A stretch of DNA of 64,000 nt. Source: Archivesica marissinica (Eukaryota > Mollusca > Bivalvia > Venerida > Vesicomyidae). A program made the translations under genes and the position numbers. The stretch is taken from assembly GCA_014843695.1 (NCBI GenBank), contig CM026394.1:38959382-39023381 (forward strand), in the 5' to 3' direction. The notes below the pieces were generated by a model, which saw only the letters and a program-made list of their open reading frames with translations, did no database searches and was not told the origin of the DNA. Position 1 is the first letter of the stretch, and every line of letters begins with the position of its first letter. Of this stretch, positions 21,432-33,800 are shown piece after piece.

Positions 21432-23187
21432 TGCCTAATAAACACTGCTTTATTATACAGTGCCTAATAAACACTGCTTTATTATACAGTGCCTAATAAA
21501 CACTGCTTTATTATACAGTGCCTAATAAACACTGCTTTATTATACAGTGCCTAATAAACACTGCTTTATTATACAGTGCCTAATAAACACTGCTTTATTA
21601 TACAGTGCCTAATAAACACTGCTTTATTATACAGTGCCTTGCTTTATTATACAGTGCCTAATAAACACTGCTTTATTATACAGTGCCTTGCTTTATTATA
21701 CAGTGCCTAATAAACATTGCTTTATTATACAGTGCCTAATAAACACTGCTTTATTACAGTGCCTAATAAACACTGCTTTATTATACAGTGCCTAATAAAC
21801 ACTGCTTTATTATACAGTGCCTAATAAACACTGCTTTATTATACAGTGCCTAATAAACACTGCTTTATTATACAGTGCCTAATAAACACTGCTTTATTAT
21901 ACAGTGCCTAATAAACACTGCTTTATTATACAGTGCCTAATAAACTGCTTTATTATACAGTGCCTAATAAACACTGCTTTATTATACAGTGCCTAATAAA
22001 CACTGCTTTATTATACAGTGCCTAATAAACACTGCTTTATTATACAGTGCCTAATAAACACTGCTTTATTATACAGTGCCTAATAAACACTGCTTTATTA
22101 TACAGTGCCTAATAAACACTGCTTTATTATACAGTGCCTTGCTTTATTATACAGTGCCTAATAAACACTGCTTTATTATACAGTGCCTAATAAACACTGC
22201 TTTATTATACAGTGCCTAATAAACACTGCTTTATTATACAGTGCCTAATAAACACTGCTTTATTATACAGTGCCTAATAAACACTGCTTTATTATACAGT
22301 GCTTAATAAACACTGCTTTATTATACAGTGCCTAATAAACACTGCTTTATTATACAGTGCCTAATAAACACTGCTTTATTATACAGTGCCTAATAAACAC
22401 TGCTTTATTATACAGTGCCTAATAAACACTGCTTTATTATACAGTGCCTAATAAACACTGCTTTATTATACAGTGCCTAATAAACACTGCTTTATTATAC
22501 AGTGCCTAATAAACACTGCTTTATTATACAGTGCCTAATAAACACTGCTTTATTATACAGTGCCTAATAAACACTGCTTTATTATACAGTGCCTAATAAA
22601 CACTGCTTTATTATACAGTGCCTAATAAACACTGCGTTATTATACAGTGCCTAATAAACACTGCTTTATTATACTGTGCCTAATAAACATTGCTTTATTA
22701 TACAGTGCCTAATAAACACTGCTTTATTATACAGTGCCTAATAAACACTGCTTTATTATACAGTGCCTAATAAACACTGCTTTATTATAGTGCCTAATAA
22801 ACACTGCTTTATTATACAGTGCCTAATAAACACTGCTTTATTATACAGTGCCTAATAAACACTGCTTTATTATACAGTGCCTAATAAACACTGCTGTATT
22901 ATACAGTGCCTAATAAACACTTTTTTATTATACAGTGCCTAATAAACACTGCTTTATTATACAGTGCCTTGCTTTATTATACAGTGCCTAATAAACATTG
23001 CTTTATTATACAGTGCCTTGCTTTATTATACAGTGCCTAATAAACACTTCTTTATTATACAGTGCCTAATAAACATTGCTTTATTATACAGTGCCTAATA
23101 AACACTGCTTTATTATACAGTGCCTAATAAACACTGCTTTATTATACAGTGCCTAATAAACACTGCTTTATTATACAGTGCCTAATT
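21432..23187. repeat. 29-bp array, about 60 copies, AATAAA on both strands
   Basis: The unit is TGCCTAATAAACACTGCTTT plus ATTATACAG. TAATAAA and TTTATTA within each unit pair around a 6-nt CACTGC loop, so every unit reads AATAAA on each strand. A short unit (TGCCTTGCTTTATTATACAG) occurs several times, near 21640, 21690, 22140 and 22970. It lies between the converging 3' ends of RPA3 and SRD5A3. Confidence 0.97.
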
Positions 23188-23380
23188 AACCTTTCGCGAC
23201 GCCATAACGCTGCATGTATGATGTCATATATACACAGATGGTATGATAAACTTCAGGTCATGGTTATTCGGTTATCTCTCTCCTCTAAAACTTCATTTTT
23301 ATCGAAGATCGGATAAATAGAATGTTAGGCTACTGTCTCATACATTTTAAATTATTAGCCTCGTCTCCGAAAATATAGTC

Positions 23381-23696
23381 CAGGGTTCATTCTAGGTCAG
23401 AATTTTTGGGAGAAGTGAGAAAGCGCGTGATCGCTTCCTTAAATGGTGTTCTTTAATATACTTCTGCAAAATAGGGTTAAAATGCACAGTACAACCATTA
23501 AATACAACATTTGAATAGAAGGAGTGCTTTATAATGGACCAGTGTATCTTACTAGACAAAATTTTGTTCGAAAATCATAAAAACCAAAAAATATATTAAA
23601 ACATTTTTTTTTAGGGAGAAGTGGGGCCCCCAGAGGGCGAAGTCAGGGTCCCTAGGGCGACAATTTCGCCCACATCGCCCTCTAAACTGATCCCTG
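23381..23696 (-). mobile_element. MITE X
   Basis: CAGGGTTCATTCTAG to TCTAAACTGATCCCTG; reverse orientation relative to 9849 and 39151, similar throughout. Confidence 0.85.
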
Positions 23697-24228
23697 TATA
23701 CACAGCTCGACAAAGCCTAGCCTAGTATATTTTCTCCAACTAGCCTAATCAAGTTAAAATGTAAAAACAAACGTTTATAATCAAATAAAATGGCAATGTG
23801 ATGATGAAATTATTATGTTTGAAACAAATTTCGTTCTATAACAAAAATATATCCATAACGTATACGTTTCTTTTGGCATGGTAACAGGTAGGCACATGGT
23901 ATGAGATGCGAAGAATATTCATCATTCACAATACATCGTATTACATTTCGATTTTGACGTAATGCAACAGTATTTACATGTGGAGGTTGGGGAATTACAA
24001 CAACAACAAAGAAACAACAGTATATATATATATAAAAGTCTAATATCGATTACGGTTGATTGCCTCTCATATAATTGTCGTATGTTTTATGTTAATGATC
24101 GCATGTATTTATGTGTATGTACTTGTATGTGAATAAAAGGAGCTTTGTCCTCGAGAAAAAAAAAAGTTAAAATTGATGAGACGGTAATATAAGTAATATT
24201 CTGTATTTACTATACACACACATATCTT
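23697..24228. other. Intergenic stretch, possible A-tailed retrocopy end
   Basis: It contains GAATAAAAGGAGCTTTGTCC followed by an A-rich run at about 24128-24167, which looks like the polyadenylated 3' end of a transcript or retroelement on the + strand. Nothing else was recognised. Confidence 0.35.
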
Positions 24229-24355
24229 CAGATGATCTTGCTAAGACACTTGGCTATGTAGCAAACAACATAGATCCGGATCAGCACGCTGCAGCTGATC
24301 TGGATCTATGTTGTTTGCAAAAGCCTTTAAATGTATCCAGAATGAAATGGGTTAA
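24229..24355 (-). mobile_element. MITE family M2, right part, with strong hairpin
   Basis: GCAAACAACATAGATCCGGA and its complement flank CAGCACGCTGCAGCTG (about 24262-24320), a near-perfect palindrome. It ends CAGAATGAAATGGGTTAA. The fuller copy is at 35400-35609. The left end is missing. Confidence 0.75.
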
Positions 24356-24358
24356 TTG

Positions 24359-24515
24359 CTCTCGAGACCTCATTCTTGATGGAATCCATCGCCACGAGGG
24401 AGAGAGAAGAGGCAACGTGGAATTTAAATGCCTTGCCTAAGGGCACAATCATAACGGCTCCAGCGGGGCTCGAACTACGGGCCTTTCACACCTGAAAACG
24501 ATCACGACTTCCATG
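24359..24515 (-). mobile_element. SINE family D1, partial
   Basis: On the - strand: tRNA-like head with GTTCGAGCCCCGCTGGAGCC, then GCCCTTAGGCAAGGCATTTA and GGCGATGGATTCCATCAAGA. The tail is missing. It lies downstream of SRD5A3, where a 3' UTR would be expected. Confidence 0.8.
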
Positions 24516-24642
24516 ATTGAAATATAACACAATGAGTCAGTTGAATGCTTAGCTGAGGACCGTCGTCGCACACAGACTGGACGACAATTTCAACAACATC
24601 GAATAAGACAATGCCCCAATTACAGTGCCGTCCATCGAGAGT

Positions 24643-24800
24643 CTATAACACGTATGGTATAATGGCTCGTCTTCCAGATGGGAGGGCTTCATACTTTTTT
24701 CTGTACCACTGATGGCGTCCCAGTGCCCGCACAATATGACTGACGACGACGTATCCGGTACACAACCACCATGACTGGTGCCGAAATCCCAGAGCAATGC
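24643..24800 (-). CDS. SRD5A3: SRD5A3 coding exon 6 (last)
   Basis: It follows acceptor gttacag; 2 nt complete a Gly codon, then 51 codons and TAG at 24643-24645. It encodes LGFRHQSWWLCTGYVVV, a transmembrane segment, and RHQWYRKKYEALP to IIPYVL, matching the SRD5A3 C terminus. Confidence 0.93.
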
Positions 24801-27800
24801 CTGTAACATGTAATATTTCGTTGCAAGTCTGTTGTATAGCTTCCTCACATGAAAGAATTCGACACCCCTATTGGGAATAGGAACCTAAAGCTGTGAGGGG
24901 CAAGTGATTTGAAGTCAGTAACTCCACGCACACAGCGGCTCCAGAATTTATAATGCATTTATTGGAACAGTGTAAGTTTGTTTGTTCAGGTTTTACGCAT
25001 GCATCAGCACCATTTTTGGGCTATATCGCTGGTGGGCAGTTTACCTAACAATACCTTTCCTGAGCAGGCTCCAGAGGTTAGCCCAGTACTAGGTGCACCA
25101 ACCTCCGTAAGAAACTGCCAACGTTTTCATATAAATGAGATGAGGACCTCGAACCCATGACCATCAATGATGATAGATTACAGTGGTGTACAAGTCAGCG
25201 ACCTTTAACCTCTCGACCACGGAGGCAGACTATATTGAAAGTAGCCAGAATCATTCCAACCAGGATGTCTAGGTGTCCACCATGTTTGATTACTTCTGAA
25301 CGGACGAAAAATAAACCAGAAAACAGTCTGAGAGACAACCATGCTGTTATATTAAATTGGTCTGAGAGACGAACGCCGTAATGCCCTACGTCCGATGCAA
25401 AGGGGAGATAATTCTGCTGACCTGGATCAGATGCAAAAGTGAGCTAATTCTGCAGACTTGCATCAGTTGCAAAAGGGAGATAATTCTACAGACCTGGATC
25501 AGATGTACAAGGGAGATAATTCTGTAGACCTGGATCAGATGCAAAAGGGAGATAATTCTGCGGACTTGGATTAGATGCAAAGGGAGATAATTCTGCGGAC
25601 TTGGATTAGATGCAAAGGGAGATAATTATGCGGACTTGGAGCAGTGTATGAGTAGATACAGAATATGTGTATGTGTTACCTATAGCTCCATGTATTAGTA
25701 TTTCATTGAGAAGTTGTGGAGAGTTAATGTACTCGAACATTCCTCCTTTTGGCATTTTATGGTCCTCGGTCACCACATGGCCTGCAAAATAACCTTGCAG
25801 TTATTCAATCTGTTTATTGCATTAAATATGACGAAGATAATTATAGCAAACAATACATAATCAAAGTATAATGGAAAGACATTTGTTGTCATATTTAATG
25901 CAGATTCGATCCCACGTCTGACCCTAATAAAATGAACAGTCTTTCAGATGGGACTTTAAACCGCGGTCTCGTTTCGGTGCTTTACACTGTGCACGTAAAA
26001 GAACCAGAGGAGGCTCTGGAATTGGTCTCTGTCTGTATCATTGCACTATCCTCCAAAAATCTAAAATGACTAACCTCTTCAGGAGGCGTCGCTCATATGG
26101 GCAACTGGTAGCGACGATAAATAAACGTAAAATACACACAAGACATTGATACAATTTCGATTATTTTAGTGTTTGGTTTAGGGTATAACTCTAAAAATTC
26201 ACATACACAAGTAACACCACAACACTATGGTGATATACATAACATTCCACCCATTTGTTCCTGAGAAGTCTCTTAGACAGACAAATGTGTATAGTCAATT
26301 AACCCTTTCAACACCACAGACCTCTAAATTGGCTTACAAAAAAGTGTAGATCCAGATGAGCCGGCTCGTGACGATCTGGATCTACACTTTTTTCAAGTAA
26401 TATAACTATTTTTAGAAATTTGTTTACCCATTTTGATAAATGAACTGATCCAAATGTAATTTTGTTATTAATTTATTGGTCTAAAAATATCATGGACCAG
26501 TCCATGTCAGTTACTTGGTGTTGAATGGGTTAAAGGGCAATAACTCTAGTGTTACTGGACCAATCCCAACAAAAAAACCATGCCTGCACAACACTGGTGT
26601 AATATATTTATTTTAAAAGCTTAATAAAATTCCACGATTGAGAACTGGCTCCTCACGGACACACAATGCCAAATTAATATCCCTCGTAGAAAATCCGGCG
26701 GCATATATATAGGATCTTACACAAGTGGTGATTTCATACCATACTTTATGAAACGAGTTTTGGAATTTTGATATTAAGCTCGACAAAAGGCCCGACGGGT
26801 TTCATAAAATATGGTATGAAATCATCACGAGTCCTTTTTATCACATTACCATAGCGCGCTCGTTTTAATAAATAACGTTGCTACTTTCATTTTGGCGCCA
26901 AGTGTCGGTGCAAATAGTAATGATGTCACCAAATTATCATGACATCATTTCACAAAGCAACGTTATATTTTATGTTTTAACCCTTTCCTTCATAGAGATT
27001 TAGGTTAATATACTACTATATCTCCATACAAACAACAGCCATTTAGCTATCATACAGTGAATAAGTAGTCGCCATATCTATCCCACCTCCATAGATATTA
27101 CTGGGACTTCATAGAGATTTAGGTTAATATACTATTATATCTCCATACAAACGACAGCCATTTAGCTATCATACAGTGAATAAGTAGTCGCCATATCTAT
27201 CCCACCTCCATAGATATTACTGGGACTTCATAGAGATTTAGGTTGATATACTATTACATGTATATCTCCGTACAAACGACAGCCATTTAGCTATCATGCA
27301 GTGGATAAGTAGTTGCCATATCTATCCCACCTCTATAGATATTACTGGGACTACATGAGAATCTGGCCTTCATTACGGTATGAACATTGGTTTGGCTACT
27401 ATATTGTCAATGTATGTCGTATCGGTAATGACAACAAGAGGTGCTTCTATGAGGGAAAGGGTTAAACAGCATTATAATTGAGTCGAGACTTCTTTTAAAT
27501 ATTAGTAATGTACCAATTCAAATAGAAATATGCATACTTTAAAGTTTAATTTACAAATTATAAGGTTTATTCTCTCGAACAATCCTTCAAGGTGCTATTA
27601 CACGTGTGCAGATATAAGAAATGATGAGATGACTGTATTACACTGGATACAAGCAAAGTTATGTAATAAAATAAATTGCTGTTATTACACGTGTGTACAT
27701 ATAAGAAATGATGAGATGACTGTATTACACTGGATACAAGCAAAGTTATGTAATAAAATAAATTGCTGTTATTACACGTGTGTACATATAAGAAATTATG

Positions 27801-30800
27801 AGATGAATGTATTACACTGGATACAAACATAATTACCCGGTATGTAATAAAATAAATTGTTGTTATTACACGTGTGCAGATATAAGAAATTATGAGATGA
27901 CTGTATTACACTGAATACAAATAAAATCAATTACATATTCTCACCTGCTCTATTTTTCCTGAATTTGGCAAGTTGATATTGTAACTTGCCGTCATAGTGT
28001 GATACCACAAGAAACACAGCCACACCCAACAGATGATGCCAGCTGAAGTCTGCCCAGTTAAACCAGTCTATAAGGAAACGGTAAATACATACATCTAATA
28101 ACACAAAATACAGATAGTTTTGCTGATCTTTGGTTTTACGGCCCACCAACTCAATTAGATTTACAGTCAATCCTGTGTTAGTGGTCACCTCCAGAAATCA
28201 GCCAAGCTGTATTAAGGTGCCACTTTCCAAATTCCCATATGTTGTTTTATTATACATTTGACTTCTATTAACTTTTTTCAGCGCCGAATAAATTCAGAGC
28301 ATATGCAAATATCATAGATCCAGATAAGCCACGGCGCGTCTGATCAGGATCTATGTTGTTTGCTATCCCGATGTGTTCTTTTCGGTCTGATCGGGTTCTC
28401 TGATTTTTGCAGTCGCTTTTATGCGACAGTGGCGGTGAAAGAACTAAGCAGCCACATGTGCTAAGCAGCCACATGTGCTAAGCAGCCACCTGTTCTAAGC
28501 AGCCACCTGTTCTAAGCAGCCACATGTTCTAAGCAGCCACCTGTGCTAAGCAGCCACCTGTGCTAAGCAGCCACATGTGCTAAGCAGCCACCTGTTCTAA
28601 GCAGCCACCTGTTCTAAGCAGCCACCTGTTCTAAGCAGCCACCTGCTCATAGCAGCCACCTGTTCTAAGCAGCCACCTGTGCTAAGCAGCCACATGTGCT
28701 AAGCAGCCACATGTGCTAAGCAGCCACCTGTGCTAAGCAGCCACTTTCTGTGATTCCCTTGGCTGGGTGCTTGAGACAGATCTTACTGTATATAGATTGT
28801 GCACAGAGAGATGGTAGCAGATACACAATGATAATCTAGTTCTTACAATGAAGGTTGTCAAAATTCAATTCAAACTCTATTTATTGTCGTAACTCTAAAA
28901 ATAAAAATCGGAATTCTAACACATTGGAACTGTCCGCCTCCGTGGTCGAGTGGATAAGGTCGCTGACTTGTATACCACTGTAACCTATCATCACTGATGG
29001 TCACAGGTTCAAGCTCCGCTCAGGCCGTGTCTCATTTATATGAAAAAGTTGGCAGTTTCTTACGGAGGTTGGTGCACCCAAGTACTGGTTAACCGCTGGA
29101 GCCTGCCCAGGAAAGGTGTTGTTAGGTAAACTGCCCGCCGGCGATATAGCCCGAAATGGTGCTGATGCAGGCGTAAAACCCGAAATATAACATAACATTG
29201 GAACTGTGTAGAGGTTTCACTTTCTTGTTATTCTCATAGTAAATATTATACACAGAAGTGAAGTGTGCCCAATAGTGCATAGAAATGTATTTTCGCTCGA
29301 TTGTGAAACAAGTTCTTACAACTTGTATTAATCACTCAAGACCTCATTCCTGATGGTATCCATCACCACGTGGGAGAGAGAAGAGGCAATATGGAATTTA
29401 AATGTGCAGCATGCTTAGTTTGTAGAAATGTATTTTAGCTTGATTGCGAAACAAGTTCTTACAACTTATATTAATCACTCTCGAGACCTCATTCCTGATG
29501 GAATCCATCGCCACGAGGGAGAGAGAAGAGGCAACATGGAATTTAAATGCCTTGCCTAAGGGCACAATCGTAACGGCTCCAGCGGGTCTTGAACTCTGCG
29601 GGCTTTTCACACCAATTAGCATAAATAATTATATACTCACACAGTCCGCTGCCATCCAGGGCTGGTGCCTCCGAGAGAATGGTAAGACCAGCACATGCGG
29701 AGTAAATATAGGGAGCCAGACAATCAAGGAGCCCAAGAGTTGTTGTTGTACTGAAGACGTTGATGTAGACGCTCTGGTACCATCTGTATATCGTATGTGT
29801 ACACAGCAAACTGCTTCCAACAATCACCGATAACTCATCTGCAAACAACAACACGTTTTGTTTGTTTGTTTGGTTGTTTGTTATTTAAAGTCACACTATC
29901 AGCTTTGGTCATATGGCAACACTTTGGTCATATGGCAACACTTTGGTTATACAGCAACACTTTGGTCATATGGCAACACTTTGGTTATACAGCAACACTT
30001 TGGTCATATGGCAACACTTAGGGCATATGGCAACATTTTGGTCATATGGCAACACTTAGGTCATATGGCAACATTTTGGTCATATGGCAACACTTAGGTC
30101 ATATGGCAACACTTAGGTCATATGGCAACACTTATGGCATATGGCAACAATTTGGTCATATGGCAACATTTAGGTCATATGGCAACATTTTGGTCATATG
30201 GCAACACTTTGGTCATATGGCAACACTTTGGTCATATGGCAACACTTAGGTCATATGGCAACATTTTGGTCATATGGCAACACTTCGGTCATATGGCAAC
30301 ACTTCGGTCATATGGCAACACTTCGGTCATATGGCAACACTTCGGTCATATGGCAACACTTAGGTCATATGGCAACACGTAGGTCATATGGCAACACATA
30401 GGTCATATGGTCATATGGCAACACTTAGGTCATATGGCAACATTTTGGTCATATGGCAACACTTAGGTCATATGGCAACATTTTGGTCATATGGCAACAC
30501 TTAGGTCATATGGCAACACTTTGGTCATATGGTAACACTTAGGTCATATGGCAACACTTAGGTCATATGGCAACACTTTGGTCATATGGCAACACTTTGG
30601 TCATATGGCAACACTTAGGTCATATGGCAACACTTTGGTCATATGGCAACACTTCGGTCATATGGCAACACTTCGGTCATATGGTCATATGGCAACACTT
30701 CGGTCATATGGTAACACTTCGGTCATATGGTCATATGGCAACACTTCGGTCATATGGCAACACTTCGGTCATATGGTCATATGGCAACACTTCGGTCATA

Positions 30801-33800
30801 TGGCAACACTTCGGTCATATGGTCATATGGCAACACTTCAGTCATATGGCAACACTTCGGTCATATGGTCATATGGCAACACTTAGGTCATATGGCAACA
30901 CTTCGGTCATATGGTCATATGGCAACACTTAGGTCATATGGCAACACTTAGGTCATATGGCAACACTTGGTCATATGGTCATATGGCAACACTTCGGTCA
31001 TATGGCAACACTTAGGTCATATGGTCATATGGCAACACTTCGGTCATATGGCAACACTTAGGTCATATGGCAACACTTCGGTCATATGGCAACACTTCGG
31101 TCATATGGCAACACTTCGGTCATATGGCAACACTTCGGTCATATGGTCATATGGCAACACTTCGGTCATATGGCAACACTTCGGTCATATGGCAACACTT
31201 CGGTCATATGGTCATATGGCAACACTTCGGTCATATGGCAACACTTAGGTCATATGGTCATATGGCAACACTTAGGTCATACGGCAACACTTAGGTTATA
31301 TGGCAACACTTAGGTCATACGCCAACACTTAGGTCATACAGCAACACTTAAGTCATACAGCAACACTTAAGTCATATGGCAACACTTGTCATATGGCAAC
31401 ACTTAAGTCATACAGCAACACTTAGGTCATACGGCAACACTTAGGTCATACGGCAACACTTTGGTCATACGGCAACACTTAGGTCATATGGCAACACTGG
31501 TCATACGGCAACACTTAGGTCATACAGCAACACTTAAGTCATACGGCAACACTTAGGTCATACGGCAACACTTAGGTCATACGGCAACAATTAAGTCATA
31601 CGGCAACACTTTGGTCATACAGCAACACTTTGGTCATACAGCAACACTTAGGTCATATGGCAACACTTTGGTCATACAGCAACACTTAGGTCATACAGCA
31701 ACACTTAGGTCATATGGCAACACTTTGGTCATACAGCAACACTTAGGTCATACAGCAACACTTTGGTCATATGGCAACACTTTGGTCATATGGCAACACT
31801 TCGGTCATATGGTCACACTTCGGTCATATGGTCATATGGCAACACTTCGGTCATATGGCAACACTTCGGTCATATGGTCATATGGCAACACTTCGGTCAT
31901 ATGGCAACACTTCGGTCATATGGTCATATGGCAACACTTCGGTCATATGGCAACACTTCGGTCATATGGTCATATGGCAACACTTAGGTCATATGGCAAC
32001 ACTTCGGTCATATGGTCATATGGCAACACTTAGGTCATATGGCAACACTTCAGTCATATGGTCATATGGCAACACTTAGGTCATATGGCAACACTTCGGT
32101 CATATGGCAACACTTAGGTCATATGGTCATATGGCAACACTTCGGTCATATGGCAACACTTAGGTCATATGGCAACACTTAGGTCATATGGCAACACTTC
32201 GGTCATATGGCAACACTTCGGTCATATGGCAACACTTCGATCATATGGTCATATGGCAACACTTCGGTCATATGGCAACACTTCGGTCATATGGCAACAC
32301 TTCGGTCATATGGCAACACTTAGGTCATATGGTCATATGGCAACACTTAGGTCATACGGCAACACTTAGGTTATACGGCAACACTTAGGTCATACGCCAA
32401 CACTTAGGTCATACAGCAACACTTAAGTCATACAGCAACACTTAAGTCATATGGCAACACTTAAGTCATACAGCAACACTTAGGTCATACGGCAACACTT
32501 AGGTCATACGGCAACACTTAGGTCATACGGCAACACTTTGGTCATATGGCAACACTTAGGTCATATGGCAACACTTTGGTCATACGGCAACACTTAGGTC
32601 ATACAGCAACACTTAAGTCATACGGCAACACTTAGGTTACGGCAACACTTAGGTCATATGGCAACACTTAGGTCATACATCAACACTTAGGTCATACAGC
32701 AACACTTAGGTCATACGGCAACACTTAGGTCATACGGCAACACTTAGGTCATACGGCAACAATTAAGTCATACGGCAACACTTTGGTCATACAGCAACAC
32801 TTTGGTCATACGGCAACACTTTGGTCATACAGCAACACTTAGGTCATACAGCAACACTTTGGTCATATGGCAACACTTTGGTCATACCACAACACTTAGG
32901 TCATATGGCAACACTTATGTCATACAGCAACACTTAGGTCATATGGCAACACTTTGGTCATACGGCAACACTTTGGTCATACAGCAACACTTAGGTCATA
33001 CGGCAACACTTAGGTCATATGGCAACACTTTGGTCATACGGCAACACTTTGGTCATACAGCAACACTTTGGTCATATGGCAACACTTTTGTCATACAGCA
33101 ACACTTTGGTCATATGGCAACACTTTGGTCATACGGCTTCAGCAAGCCAACTGGATAGCTTCCTCACATGAAATAATTCTACACCCTCAGTGGGATTCCA
33201 GCCTACAGCGGTGAGTGGCAAGTGATTTGATGTCAACAACCGTAACCACTCAGCCACAGAGACCCCCAAAGCAACAAAAGGGCTTGCACCTTCAGTCTCC
33301 CAAAAAAACCATCTTGGTATATCTAGCTCCTGGCATATTAAATCTATTAATGAACATTTTGGCTGTCTGATTAGCGCAGTGGTTAGCACGTGCTTCTCAC
33401 CAATACAACCCGGGTGTGAGATGGTACGGTTGTCGCCTGGTCGGACAGATGGGTTTTCTCAGAGTACTCCGGTTTCCTCCCACACGAATAACCACATATA
33501 CACTTTCATCCGCGCCAACGAGGGTGATTAATATAATTTGTTAAAACTTGCTTCGCAATCGTTGTAAAATAAATAACATTTAAACTTTATTAAGGAAAAG
33601 AATCATGAGAAAATGTATTATAACTATTAAAATTATTGTGTGTTTTACGTTTAAAACTTTTAAAATTATTGTGTGTTTTACGTTTATTTATCGTCGCTAC
33701 CGGTTGCCCATATGAGCGACGCCTCCTGAATAGATGAATCATTTTAGGATTTTGGAGGATAGTGCAAGAAAAAAAAATACATATAGAGACTTTAAAGGAG

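Larger units (their letters stand above)
26865..27925 (+). mobile_element. Dispersed repeat R1, interrupted copy
   Basis: TTTTAATAAATAACGTTGCT ... ATGACATCATTTCACAAAGC aligns to the R1 copy at 8947-9545 in reverse. The TTAA MITE at 26977-27475 interrupts it, then it resumes with AGACTTCTTTTAAATATTAG and TTCAAATAGAAATATGCATA. The 37-bp segment that is amplified in the other copy is single here. A different segment is amplified instead (27590-27925). Confidence 0.75.
28164..28790. mobile_element. ACAGTCAAACCTGT MITE carrying a nested MITE and a 17-bp array
   Basis: Left end ACAGTCAATCCTGTGTTAGT, right end GAGACAGATCTTACTGTA. The interior is interrupted at about 28268 by an M2-like element, after which an AAGCAGCCAC segment is amplified. 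It lies in SRD5A3 intron 3. Confidence 0.8.
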
